Source: Nymphaea colorata (taxonomy: Eukaryota; Streptophyta; Magnoliopsida; Nymphaeales; Nymphaeaceae). Taken from it: a DNA stretch of 64,000 nucleotides. Below the pieces are notes generated by a model. That model saw only the letters and a list, made by a program, of their open reading frames with translations, had not been told where the DNA came from and ran no database searches. The translations under genes and the position numbers were made by a program. The stretch covers positions 3,574,143 through 3,638,142 of the forward strand of contig NC_045138.2 of NCBI RefSeq assembly GCF_008831285.2, given 5' to 3'. Shown piece after piece: positions 12,601 to 23,909 of this stretch (positions within the stretch are counted from its first letter, which is position 1; every line of letters begins with the position of its first letter).

Positions 12601-12649
12601 TTTTTGTGAGCTTATTGTATATTTTGTCTTTTTGCTTTTGTCTCCGGTT

Positions 12650-12665
12650 CTTTTTTTTTTTTTTT

Positions 12666-12753
<88 letters not shown>
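12650..12753. repeat. Compound microsatellite T(n)-(CT)n-(TA)n
   Basis: A poly-T run, about 15 CT units and about 28 TA units in direct succession. They account for the artefactual open frames on both strands. Confidence 0.95.
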
Positions 12754-12757
<4 letters not shown>

Positions 12758-14239
12758 TCAAATGAATTTTGATATTTACTATTGTGTGAACCGATTTCCG
12801 TCCCGTTTGAACTGATCTGATCTTTAACCTGACTCCCGGAGTCAACCGGTTTGCGGCGCTCCCCAAAGGAGGGGGAACTATGGGCGACTTATCAACTTGA
12901 GAGCGTTGATTGTTTGTTTTCGATCTAATTTCATTTCATATCCTTATAAAGATCTGAAATGTATCAAAACGTACCAGCAAAAAAAAAATCATTTTCTTTT
13001 TAAATCATATAACTTTTATCGACGTAAGAGAGGAAGGTAAGAATCGCAAGTACCTAAAATATAATCCCTAGTTGGAGAGCTCACATGTTTTACGTTGAGA
13101 ACTTTAAATTGTCCGTAGTAAAAGCGAGCCATGTTGAAGACATGGATGGCTTTAAGATGGGGGCTTCAAAAAGAAAGAATTCATTTAAAGCGCGCTTTGT
13201 TGTGACGTAATTATTATATTAGTTTAGGTGGGTAAGCGGAAAGTTTGGAAACTTGAACCTGCTTTTGGAATTTCCTGAAACACTTTTTACATTAAAAAAA
13301 AAAAAGTCAGGTGACCACCTGAAGCCGCATCTTCCAACCCATAATAAGTTTCCAGTTTGAGAAACCGAATAAGTCCAAATCCATCCGTCGTCTATTAAAC
13401 CGTACAGCTAAGCCAACCTGGACTGGAGACACCTTTGACCTCCAAGTCTCCTCCTTCAACGCTCGAGTGTGCTCCCCCATCGACGGAGCCGTCCATCTGG
13501 GATCCAACGCTCCACCAGTCAAGATTCCGTCCCCGCCAACCGCGCCGGGTTTACATCAATCCATGTTGTTAGTTGGGGTTGGACTGAAGAGCTAAAAAAA
13601 AATTTTTTCATGAGAATGTATCGAGAATTATAGTTTGAAAATTTTGTATCATTTTGAAAAAATTTGGTATATGGATAAATAAAAAGTTTTAAAATTTGTA
13701 TGTAATTTTTTGTTTTTTGTTGATGAGAGGCCAAGCCTCCTCCCACATCTAACTTAATTAAGTTGTAATAAAAGGTTCGAAGTTCGAATCAGGCATTCAT
13801 TTTATTAGATGGCGAAGCCATGAGAAGTGGATCAAAGGTCGGGGCCCAGGCGGACCACAGGTGCGGTCCCAGCGTCGAATAATTGTCGTCCAAGATTTGG
13901 AAAGTAAGGGTAGAGTAGTCATTTCAGAGGACGAATGGGACCCACCCTTCCCTTCCCCCTCTCCCTTCTGTCTTCAGGAGGGAGAAGAGAAGCGACGGCC
14001 ACGTGAACTCGTGATCGGTTCAACGATGCGGTTAGAGAGAGAGAGAGCCCCCAACCGTGGTTAACCTGTTTAACCACAGTTACGTTGAGTACGACAAGGA
14101 AGTTAAACGCTGCAGAGAAAAATATCGTAAAAAAAAAAAAAAAAGGGAAAAAGGGAGGGAGTCATGAAAGCCGCGTTGCGTTGCGTTTCTTCGCTTCTCC
14201 CTCTGTGTGAGGGCGAGGTAAGGTAATAATAATGGGGAA

Positions 14240-15265
14240 CTCTGTCTGTCTCGGTCTCCTCTTATCTGAGAGAGAGAGACGATAGAAGAAAAACCCTGAA
14301 GCCAGCAACAGAAAAAGGGAAAAAAGAGAGAGAGAGAATTTTTTAAACCCTAACCCTATCCCTAGTAGCGGTAGACCTAGCCGGGGTGCTCTTTTATCGA
14401 CGGGAGGCGAGGGAAAGATGGAGGCGTGAGGCCGAATTTCTCTGGTTCGTGCTTCGATCAATATGCAGGCGCAAAAAGAAGAGTGGTAGTTTTCCTTTTA
14501 CCCTCTCTCCCCCTCCCTGATTGGTTTTGGTTTTCCTCGTTGATGCGTGCGTTGCGTTTTCGGGATTTCTGTCGGCGTCGTACGGTTTTCTGCTGTTTTG
14601 ATTTCCTTTTCCACTGTCCTGGTTCCTTTGGTGGTGATACCGCGATATTGTGTCTCTGTTTTTTTAGGAGAATGACGGGGGGATTGGAGATCTGAAAGGC
14701 ATAATTTTTTTGGTTGTGGGCCATGAGAAGGGGTCGGCTTTTCTTCTGGGAGGGGAAGGATTCAAGGAATGGCGAGGTCCCGGAGCTCCCCCTCGTTGTG
14801 AATTGGTCGTTGACGCTCGAATGCGGTGCCTAGGAGCTCTTGCATTTCATCGGTGTCTGGTAGATCGGGAGTCTGGCGAAGGGGGTTTGGAATTTTCTCT
14901 TGGAGAGTCTGTTTTTGCAGCAACGACTTGGAAAACTGAGGTTTTGGTGCCACCGGTGCGAAGGAGATTGAATTGGGGAAGCCTCGCGGGCTAGGCTTCG
15001 GGAGAGATTTGAATTTGGGATCTCTTCTTCTGAAGCGGTAAGAATTTGACTGGACGGTGCTGGAACTGTGAGGCGAAGTCCGGCTTCATCAAATTGTTAG
15101 GCTTTGTAGAATTTAGAAACTTTTTATCAAGTGTTGATTGTTGTTGCTCTTTTCTTTTCTTCTTCTCTTATTTTCTGAAGAGAAAACGTAAACTGAGCAT
15201 TTGTTGCTTCAGCTGGGTTTTGATGCGTCTTATGAGTTTCCGATTAGCTTGAATTTGATAGTGGA
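14240..15265 (+). promoter_or_regulatory. Probable bHLH leader with 5'UTR intron and short uORF
   Basis: The stretch is rich in GA and TTC motifs and holds no similar gene. A candidate 5' UTR intron runs from GCG|gtaagaat at 15038 to a pyrimidine tract and TGCTTCAG| near 15213. If it is spliced out, the remaining leader keeps a 9-codon upstream frame (15223-15252, MRLMSFRLA) that ends 13 nt before the main ATG. The intron and transcript start are inferred and not proven. Confidence 0.4.
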
Positions 15266-17035
15266 ATGGAGTCGGCGGGGAAGTTTTGGAGTGGAGAAGA
15301 TAAGGCCATGTTGGAGGCGGTTCTGGGTGGCGACGCATGTGAGTATTTGATGACCGGAAATTCTTCATCAGAAGGGTTGTTTACCGCCGTTGGCGATTGC
15401 GCGTTGCAGTCCAAGCTTTGCGAACTGGTTGAAGGGTCGGCTATGTCAAACTGGACTTACGCCATCTTCTGGCAGGTCTCTAGATCCAAGTCCGGGGAAC
15501 TTGTTTTGGGGTGGGGAGACGGGCACTGTAGGGAACCGAAGGAGGGTGAAGTGGTGGCTGCCGAACTTCGTCACTCTGGCGAAAACAGGGAGCAGAAAAT
15601 GAGGAAGAGGGTGTTGCAGAAGCTTCATACATTTTTTGGTGGTTCCGATGAGGATAACATCGCCGTGACGTTGGATACCGTTTCGAACACGGAGATGTTT
15701 TACTTGACGTCCATGTACTATTCATTTCCTCGCGGCATTGGGGCACCTGGCAAGAGCTTCGCTTCCGGTAAACCTGTCTGGATTGTCAACCCAGACAACT
15801 CTGTTGATCAGTATTACTCGAGGTCGCACCTCGCCAAATTGGCGGGGTTTCGCACCTTGGTTTGCTTCCCCACTGAGACGGGAGTGCTAGAGCTTGGATC
15901 GGTTAATTTGATACTAGAGGATCAGAACGTTCTGCAGGCCATCGACTCCACATTTTCGGTATCCGGTCCTCTTAGGTCACAGTCTTCCTTAAAGTTGCAT
16001 GAGCGGCCTGATGAATTCCCCAAAATTTTTGGCCATGATCTCAGACCCGGTAAGGCTGGTTCTCACCTTACAACTAAGCCCTTCGCTGCCAAGCTAGAGG
16101 ATGCAACTGCTCCTTCCTTGCGCTCCTTGCACGAGCAGAAAGAGGTGGCTGCACCCTTGGTGAGCTCAAAGAAGGAACTGGCGACCCTGAGTTGGAGCTC
16201 TGAAGCGGGGGTGGATGCTTATAAATCGCAGATCCAACTCAAGCATGGAAACAACAACGTGCTGATTGCAAACAGTGAGCCTGCTGCTGGCCTCAAGTAT
16301 GGAAACTATACTAATGGTAGTGGCGTAGAGGAAAGCAGATTGAAATTGTTCCCTCCTCAGAGGCAGATAGACTTCTCGGGGACATCAAGAGCCGGTCTAG
16401 CAGTTCCTGCTAATTCCCGAACACCAATCAACGAAATAGAGATTCCTGACATGGATTCTTCATCTAAAGATGACCGGCTTCCCCAACCTGATGAGAGAAG
16501 ACCAAGAAAAAGGGGACGAAAGCCAGCCAATGGAAGGGAGGAGCCTCTGAATCATGTGGAGGCAGAGAGGCAAAGGCGTGAGAAACTTAATCAACGTTTC
16601 TACGCATTGAGGGCAGTTGTTCCGAACATCTCGAAGATGGACAAGGCCTCCTTGCTGGGGGACGCCATTGCATACATTACGGAGCTTCAGAAGAAGCTCA
16701 GAGAGATGGAAGCGGAGAAGGAGAAGCGCGGCACTTCTACTAACGTTGCGGATGCAGCGGTAGGGATTGATAGTGCAGATGAGTCCCGAAAGACTTCCAA
16801 TACAGAGATTGAAGTGCGGACATTGCATGAGGATCTGATTGTGCAGGTGAGCTGCCCACTTGATACCCACCCCATAGCCAAAGTGATGGGAGTCTTACGT
16901 GACATGAAGATCGCTGTTCAGGAGTCCAGAGTCTCCACAGAAAGTGACTCGGTTCTTCATACGTTTGTGATCAGGCCCCCAAGTGGGGGTGAGCAGCTAA
17001 TGAAAGAAAAATTGGTCGCTGCGTTTTCAAGCTGA
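15266..17035 (+). CDS. MYC-like bHLH transcription factor, subgroup IIId (JAM/bHLH13 type)
   Basis: A single uninterrupted frame of 589 aa; genes of this subgroup are typically intronless. Residues ~45-230 are a bHLH-MYC N-terminal region, with [20 protein letters not shown] and [13 protein letters not shown], where MYC-type factors contact JAZ repressors. A basic stretch ([17 protein letters not shown]) leads into the bHLH at ~429-478. Basic-region H430, E434 and R438 have the spacing that recognises E/G-boxes. An ACT-like C-terminal region follows at ~512-572. IIId factors are nuclear and, in Arabidopsis (JAM1-3), bind MYC2 targets and repress jasmonate responses; that role is inferred here by family. 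The start ATG precedes the conserved [15 protein letters not shown]. The stop is followed by spacer, with no further frame. Confidence 0.93.
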   Translation: MESAGKFWSGEDKAMLEAVLGGDACEYLMTGNSSSEGLFTAVGDCALQSKLCELVEGSAMSNWTYAIFWQVSRSKSGELVLGWGDGHCREPKEGEVVAAELRHSGENREQKMRKRVLQKLHTFFGGSDEDNIAVTLDTVSNTEMFYLTSMYYSFPRGIGAPGKSFASGKPVWIVNPDNSVDQYYSRSHLAKLAGFRTLVCFPTETGVLELGSVNLILEDQNVLQAIDSTFSVSGPLRSQSSLKLHERPDEFPKIFGHDLRPGKAGSHLTTKPFAAKLEDATAPSLRSLHEQKEVAAPLVSSKKELATLSWSSEAGVDAYKSQIQLKHGNNNVLIANSEPAAGLKYGNYTNGSGVEESRLKLFPPQRQIDFSGTSRAGLAVPANSRTPINEIEIPDMDSSSKDDRLPQPDERRPRKRGRKPANGREEPLNHVEAERQRREKLNQRFYALRAVVPNISKMDKASLLGDAIAYITELQKKLREMEAEKEKRGTSTNVADAAVGIDSADESRKTSNTEIEVRTLHEDLIVQVSCPLDTHPIAKVMGVLRDMKIAVQESRVSTESDSVLHTFVIRPPSGGEQLMKEKLVAAFSS

Positions 17036-19226
17036 CTGTATGATTTTGGGCACCGAAAACATTTTTTCGTTTTGCTCCACGATGGGCCTCAATGGCAGGG
17101 CTCTTCTGATGTGATCGTTTCCCTTGACAAACTGCTTATAGTAAAAATGAGGTATATGTGAAAATTGGTCCAGGTTTTGTGATTCCTGATGTGCACGCTG
17201 GTTTCAAGTTTCTGTAAAGGGAGAGGCTTTTGAGTCTTCAAAGTGTATGAAGGATAGATGTATATCTTCCAAGGACAGGATCGTTACTGTACTCATTTCT
17301 ACTAGCTGAGTAAACGCCCCTCGCGCCTCCCCGCCTCCCCCCACCCGACGGAGGACGGGGGAAGAGGGAAACTTGCTGCTTTTAGTTGGCATCACTTGAA
17401 TGCTTTTTTGTGGCTTCTCTTTCTATCTGTTGTAGAAAGCAAATAGTTCCTGATTTCTGCTATAGACAGTACTGGCAATTCCATGTGATTTATTGTTATT
17501 ATTTTTAAGCGAACAAGCTTACTGCATTATTCACGTTTTTGTCAAAAAATTGTGAGGAGGCGTGATTATGTCACCAAGGGCGTTCATCTTTTATTTGCTC
17601 ATTTGCTAATGCCTTCTTTTTGACCTAGTCCGCTCTTTTCTTGTTCCCATTTAGTCTTGTCTACTAAGGTTCCTTTTTGAGGCAAAGGTGCTGGAGCGAC
17701 AAGAAGCACTAGCGCAGAAATCCCAATCATTAAAACCTAACCTCTTGGCTCGCGGTGGCATCTCCAAATTCATCCCCATAGGCAGAGCCTTCTGCTGATA
17801 CGACCACGGTAAATAACCAACCAATCCTAGAGTTTCGTCGTCTCCTCAGGCCTTGTCACTCCAGGTTGCAGATTGTTAACCTGTAACTTCTGTGTAGCAA
17901 CTCTTTCTACACTGGAGGAAACTCATTTTGTACCTTGTCATTTGGATGGGCTTATTACCATGTTTTCTTTTCTATTCTTTTTTATTTATTTATTTATTGT
18001 ATTTGAAAGAGGAAGCAGGCGACTGGTGTGCTCATCAAATAATGGGTATGTTCCAAGTTACGCAAAACAAAGCACTGACACATTATGCACTATCAAAAGC
18101 TCTCCGCAAAAGGGGTTTATTCCCAAGTAGTTTTGTTATGTACTGCTTCCTCTCCCTGCGACGGTTGTGATGCTGCTTTGTTGATTCTAATGACTATAAG
18201 CAATTGGACACTCATGGACCACTTCAGTCTTGAGTTCTGGAACCACCTGCACTTACGAGTACCACAGCAACACCTCTCTATTTGCCACATGAAGTCCATG
18301 AATCATGTGCTTCAAAATCTTTGGTGCCATGATCTTGATTCCCATTTGCCAATCTGAAATTAATTACCATTAATTAGAATATAATTAAAATAAGAGAGGA
18401 AGGAAAGGGTAAGGGTTGAATGATTGTGAGAAAAATTACCCGATCAGAGATGGCAGTCAGGGTGCCTTTATTGGGGCTGGAAAGTGATCGAGATGCTCTT
18501 AACAAGAGGGGTGCATTCAGTTGTAAGAGCATTCCTTCCTTTGCACTCAATTTATTGCATCTAGAAACAGAGGGTCCATATAGTAAACAAAGATAAGATT
18601 TCACCATGTATAAAATTAAGATTTTGAGGATTTGAAATCCTGTGTGTGGCCAAAACTTCAGATCTGATGTCGGATTTTGTTGATCTCCCTCTCGGTTCTC
18701 CATTCCACTTCTTGGAATGCCACAGAATCTTCTGCATTATAACTTTTTTGCGTACGATTTCTCTTCGTTTTTGCCGCAACAAAAGAAAAGGAGAGTCGCG
18801 AGACCGTTTTCAGCAGGCGTTTCAGACATGCCTTAGTGGAAATATTACTGGATCATGAATTTGAGATGGACCAAATTGAGGAACGAGTATCATTCATAAG
18901 GGATCGTGTAGAATATTGAGGATAGAGAAGATGGGAAATTTTTGAACCAAGTAGCCTACCAAGATTTTTTTTTTTTTTAAAAAAAAAAAGAATAGAAAAG
19001 ATAACAGAAGAGTTCTTATCAAAAAGTGGGGGCCTCAATTTTTTCCTTTTCCTTGCAAACTCATACAATATATATTTTGCCAGTTCTACCATCAGAACCG
19101 CAATTTTAACTCAAATTACATTTTCCCGTGGGGACAAGCAACACCAATCGTATAAAGTATAAATGATGCTCGTTCCTTATAAGCACAGTTACGTAATGTT
19201 TCTGCTACTTTTTTAGGTTCTTGCTC
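17036..19226. other. Spacer between bHLH and DCD genes (includes bHLH 3' UTR)
   Basis: About 2.2 kb between convergent genes. The first few hundred bases should be bHLH 3' UTR. No recognised gene lies here. One short plus-strand frame, around 17658-17790, gives a protein-like string with EAKVLERQEALAQKS and ends FIPIGRAFC, directly after a possible acceptor (CATTTAG). I cannot place it in a family and it may be chance. Confidence 0.6.
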
Positions 19227-21363
19227 CTATTTATCGTCCTCCGTGAACAAATCCAGCAATGCGATCGCCTACAGAATGAACAAAACAGGAGCAACAGAAG
19301 ATAATTAAGGGAACGAATGGACAGCAAGAAAACATGAAAGGCATCAATTGGGTGAACAAACAAAAATGAGGCAAACGTATAGTGGGAAGGTGATACCACC
19401 TCTGGAACTGAGAGCTGCAGACGGAATTTCGGGCCATCGTAGTGGTAGAGTATAGGCCTGAAGGCGTCCTCCTCAAGCGGCTTGCAACGCTTCTTGATGC
19501 GAATCCTCACCTGATGATTCAAGTAATGAACCGGAAGGTTACAGAAACATGCAGTCATGGTTGTGAAAAATACCCTGATTGTCTGTCATTTGACAACCGG
19601 AACAAAACTTATGCGTGCTTATTAGGCTTCCGAACTTACTTGGGCAGGAAACCTGGATTCTCCCTTGCACTTCTTGTCCTCCCAAGCCGTTGGATCGATG
19701 TTCGAACCTCCAAAACTCGCAGCCTGGAATTTCAGTATATTCTTAGTTTCATTACGCATAGAACAAGCTAGCAGTTTTGCATCAGTTCAGCTGTATAGAC
19801 CACAATAATTCCTTTTGGCTTTTCGCAAACCAAGCCTCATCGTGATGCAAACGTCGTTTACGGGTTGGAGATGGGGTTGGAATAGATAATGGAGCAAAAG
19901 TAAAAAATGATACAAAAGTCTACTAGCAGATCTACCCATCTGCAACCCTTCTACCTTTGCGCCTCAAATATGGAAAACTGAACATTTTATGAAAACACGC
20001 TCAACTTTGTGCCAGTATAGCGGTTAAATGAAACAAATCTAAGAAAAGTTAATGTCAGACAAGATAAGCAAGCAACATTTGGTGACAACCCACGTCCTCA
20101 TTGTTGATGAACGAATATACCTCATAGATCCCATGTAATTGATGGGATGTATAGTTGTAGAGGAAAAGAGGTAGCCCAGGTGTGATCGCCCTCACGGAAT
20201 CTCTGTACCTCTGAGGCAGACCTGCAGCAAGTAGCTCAAGAGTCACCATTACTTGCTCAAGCTGCCGTTATTCATATAACCAGTTTTTCATTATACGCGA
20301 GCTATTTAACAGTATCTATGCAGTTTGCTAAGAGCTGCATCACAACACTAATAGTAAAAACTGCAGCAGCATTATCTGAAGTACCCATAAAGATTTTTTC
20401 ACTTGGATTTTGCTATAAGACGTCAACTCAGCCCCTTCCCCCGTCTGAAAGAATGGAATATTACAGAACATTCTACAAATCAAATTTTAAGGCCTTTTAC
20501 TAAATTTCCACTGTTAAGGATGTGATCCACATGGTCCAAAAGCCACCTTAAAATCACTTCCTGAAACAAGTCATCTTTTGATTTTTGTTTTCACATGGTA
20601 AAGTTCAAAAATTTTGCAGGTCGGCAAATCTGGTTCAGACATCCAAAAAACTAATTCAACCATGAAGTTCTAAAGTTGCCAATAATGTAGATCACATCCG
20701 CAAAGTCGGAGAATTTGCAAGAAAAGATTAGGTTTGAGTTTAGAAAAAAAAAAAAAATTGCACGAATTCAACTATGCAATCACATTGCACCCAATCCTTG
20801 ATCCCTATATTTATTTGATGGACCGGGCAGCAGCTGCTTGATGCTGAGAGAGAAAAAAAAAAACACCTACTGTGCATGTGGCACACCCCACAAACCGAAA
20901 AACTAAAACCAAAATGGTAATTACCGAAGAGTTGCCTCCTGAGGTCTTCCTGCATGGTGTCATTGTTGCAGACAAAGATATATCCACCGAGAATTTCGTT
21001 TCTTGGGAGCACCTCTGCCGATGGCAACGTTTTAAACCACCTGTCGGTGGCAGGAGAGCCAGAATTCTCGGGGAGGGCCATTAACGAATTCTTGGTGGAG
21101 ATATTGCCAAGCCTCCATTCCAAGTTGCCGAATTGCGGCAGTGGGCGGATGACCACCTTCTCTGGATTCAGTGCCTCTGCGAAGGAAGGCCTCCTTTGAA
21201 TGTCGACGGCACTCTTTTCCTTCCTCCTCAACTGGTTGTCGAGAGCAAGCTTGGACGCCGCAATCCGCCAATTCAAGTCATCGATTGTCTCCGCGGAGTT
21301 CCTGAACTCCGAGTCAGCTGTCAATGACGAGAATGCAGTTGGCATCTCAACGTCGCCAGCCAT
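19227..21363 (-). CDS. DCD-domain (Development and Cell Death) protein, B2/NRP-like, complete
   Basis: Five coding exons join in frame: 20925-21363, 20121-20221, 19640-19723, 19400-19510 and a 42-nt last exon, 19227-19268. They give 258 aa. Residues ~1-120 are a low-similarity N-terminus (MAGDVEMPTAFSSLT). The DCD domain starts at EILGGYIFVCNNDTMQEDL (~123). It continues with LPQRYRDSVRAITPGLPLFL, the HQLHGIYEAASFGG block and FPAQVRIRIKKRC, then ends PKFRLQLSVPE-AIALLDLFTEDDK. DCD proteins are plant-specific. NRP members act in ER and osmotic stress signalling and programmed cell death; this one lacks the Asn-rich region of NRP and looks closer to the short B2 type. The ATG at 21363 is the first in the frame. 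A purine-rich leader lies upstream. All junctions are GT-AG. Confidence 0.93.
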
Positions 21364-23909
21364 TTTCCGTCCCAGCTAACGAAAGCCAAGGCAGTCACCT
21401 CTGTTCAGCGTAACCTGGTTCAGCACCAACACAGGAAATGATCTCCGAGGATGAAGAAAAAAAAGGAAGAGGAAAAAAGCGACACCAAAACAAACAACAA
21501 ACAAACCTGGGGACTGATCAGATTTTCTTTGCGAGCAAGCGAGGCGGGGAGCCTAGAGCATGCCACTGGTGGCGAAGAGGAGAGAGAGTATGTGCTGTGG
21601 GTAATGAGGGCCTCTGCTCTCTTAGCTTGATTTCTTATACATTACAGGAGGAGGAGGAGAGTTTGGAGTCTGAGGAGCGAGCGAGCAAAGGCAAAAAGAA
21701 AAAGCAAAAGAGAGGGACAGAGGGGGGCTTCGAAATTTGGGGATTTTTGGCCACTTCTTCTCCCTGGAAGTAGAGATTTCGTGCATCTACATGTGCAAAC
21801 GTCATAGTTTTCAAATTTTTTTGATAGTGACAAGAGGGGATGAACAGTTTTGACTCCTTGAAAGCCATTATGAACTTTTTATTGCAGAAAGAAAATCAAA
21901 TGGGTCGGGCATTTTACCGAAGAGAAAGGTGGCAGGAGTTGCCTGGGAGGTGGACGGACAGAGAAGAAAGAAATTTGAAATTCGAAACTTGAATGAGAGC
22001 ACGAATGAAATGTCTCCTCTCCTCTGCAAGCAGCTGGGTCCCATGTGTCTGTGATGACGAGACTGCTACAGTACCCGAGCCACCGACACGGCCATAAATC
22101 GTATTCCTCATCTGGTTCGTCACCTTCCTAAGTTCCCTGAGCGCAACTGGATGCGTCGCAAGGGCTGAGGCGAGCTGGCGGATATCGGAACAAGGGAGGG
22201 CCTCTCTGGCTCTCTTCCTTGCGTTTTTTCAGTCTTTCTAAAAGCCACCCATTAGTGGCACTAGGTTAACTTTACGTAAATAAAAAAAAAACATCATGCT
22301 CAAATTTGCCATTGCTGTGGCCTTGGTATAACGGGTTGATGGCACCATTCGCTTTTCCCTCTCTGTTCTCTCGAAGCTGGTTATGCGAAAACGCAATCTC
22401 ATATAGAGTTGTTCTCTGTAACTTTTTGACACAGTGGCCACTCGTAGAAAAACGTGGCGCGGGGTCAAATTTTGAAGAAATTAAGCATTCAACTTACCTT
22501 CAGCCACAATCGTCCTTGCAGAAAACCCCTTTAAAAAGAGCATCCCCGCCTCTCCCTCTCCCTCTCCCAACCGGGCAGGTAGGTTGGCGCTTTGCGGGCG
22601 CGTCCCTTCAATCGATTTTTCGGGTTGAGGGGCCGCTGGAGGCTAAGTGGACCAGCGGTGTCCCCTCCTCCCTTTCCCCGTTTCGTAAACTTGGTGACAG
22701 CCCGATTCTATTTAATGCATTTCCATTTGATCGGTTTTCACTCTCTCAACTTTCAGAGCATCTGTTCCCACGTTTAATTGAATTACTATCTCGTGGGCGG
22801 TTCTCATACTCTGGTAAACCTGCACAGGTATAAAAGGGCTCCAGCAGCTTAGCAAACAACCAGTGTTTATGAAGGCGTGGACCAATTTAGTCCCATAAAT
22901 TCTTTCCATTTTAAAATTAGACAAATTATCACCCACATTAGTTGTTTCGTAAAGAATATACAATCATGTAACCCGGTTCAATAGAAAGTATGCAGTCAAA
23001 CTCTCAGGGACCACGGGTTGTTAATCCAAAAAAAAATAATATGGTTTAGAAAGTTTCCATGTTTTCGAGTTTTAAAGCCAAGCTGTAACTTAAAAAGTGG
23101 GGAACAAGAAGTTTTATGCCAAAAGGACCACAGCGACCGCATTATGTACACCATAAAAATAGTGGCAGGAAATTATGCTCTTAATGAACACTTTTGCGAC
23201 AATTGATTGTACATACAATTTACTTCGAATCTTGCATTGCAATTTTACAATGTTAGTAGTTTTAAGAAACTCCAACTGGGTAGAAGCGTTCTGCGCGATT
23301 CGAAACCTATATATTAGTCGCGATTTACATCTTTTCACAAAAAATGTCTTTTGAGACGAGTGTTCGATGCAATTTCACCCACTGGTTTTCTGTTCACCAG
23401 AAAACTTGAACATTTTTTACAGACTTAATTTGCGCATCGAACCGATTCACTTGAACCATCAAAATTCTCTTCGAATACAACGCCATGGAGAGAGATATGC
23501 CGGTCCATGAGGATGTCGGAATGCTTAAGGGAAAAGAACGCAAGTGCACAATCACCCGAGTGAAATTGGTGAAAAGACAAACTTGCAAACGATTGAAATA
23601 CATGCTAACTATTTCTTTCTCTGATCATTGCCAATTGCTATATTAAACACAGAACCTGCTGGCTCCCAAGTTTAATGGGAAAAAAAATAAAACTAAGACC
23701 AAATAGGACAAAATGCCACCTCAAAGAAGAAAAGGGAAATTGTGCACCCATCTGCATCTTGGGGCACAACAAAATCAGAAAGACTTATGGCTTTGAGGAC
23801 CACATCCATAAGACAGATTCCCCCCTCCCAAGACTGCAGCCATGCATACCTCCACAAAGGCACTTTAACAATGTCATCATCTCAAAACAATTCCAGTATC
23901 AAGCAAGCC
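21364..23909. other. Spacer upstream of the DCD gene and downstream of CAND1
   Basis: The DCD promoter and leader should occupy about 21364-22300; a purine-rich stretch (AGGAGGAGGAGAG, AAAAAGAAAAAGC) lies at 21438-21740. An unexplained plus-strand open frame (175 codons) covers 22306-22833. The rest up to 23909 is AT-rich and should include the CAND1 3' UTR. No other gene is seen. Confidence 0.6.
22306..22833 (+). other. Unexplained 175-codon open frame
   Basis: The frame starts MPLLWPWYNGLMAPFAFPSL and ends with SRGRFSYSGKPAQV. It lies in a locally GC-richer patch unlike the AT-rich flanks. I do not recognise a family. There is no adjacent exon, and a proline/leucine-rich low-complexity run sits in the middle. 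It may be chance, or a transferred organelle or retrogene fragment. Confidence 0.2.

Larger units (their letters stand above)
2651..14150. other. Gene-free spacer of about 11.5 kb between SPF30 and the bHLH gene
   Basis: No open frame here shows family similarity or a believable exon chain. The stretch holds small degraded repeats, listed separately: two copies of a TAGGCAT-ended element, three copies or fragments of a dispersed element ending in GGCTCTGCCCCTG, CTCGA-rich elements, a SINE-like head and microsatellites. Several patches around 9.35-10.17 kb contain 'ggatttgaaatcc'-type words and end in AATCAAACAC or ACCAAACAC. These look like degraded short inverted-repeat elements of the type seen more clearly at 51.0 kb. 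The last part (13.8-14.2 kb) is probably bHLH upstream sequence. Confidence 0.7.

Noticed and set aside
12474-12866. Frames of 83-113 codons at 12.5-12.9 kb
   Set aside because: They are translations of poly-T, (CT)n and (TA)n ([16 protein letters not shown]).
13745-13800. GGTTCGAAGTTCGAATC as a tRNA T-arm
   Set aside because: No matching acceptor stem or anticodon arm at the right distance. It is part of degraded repeat sequence.
14162-14994. Several 88-99 codon frames upstream of the bHLH gene
   Set aside because: Low-complexity, in conflicting frames and on both strands. They lie in the probable leader and promoter and have no family similarity.
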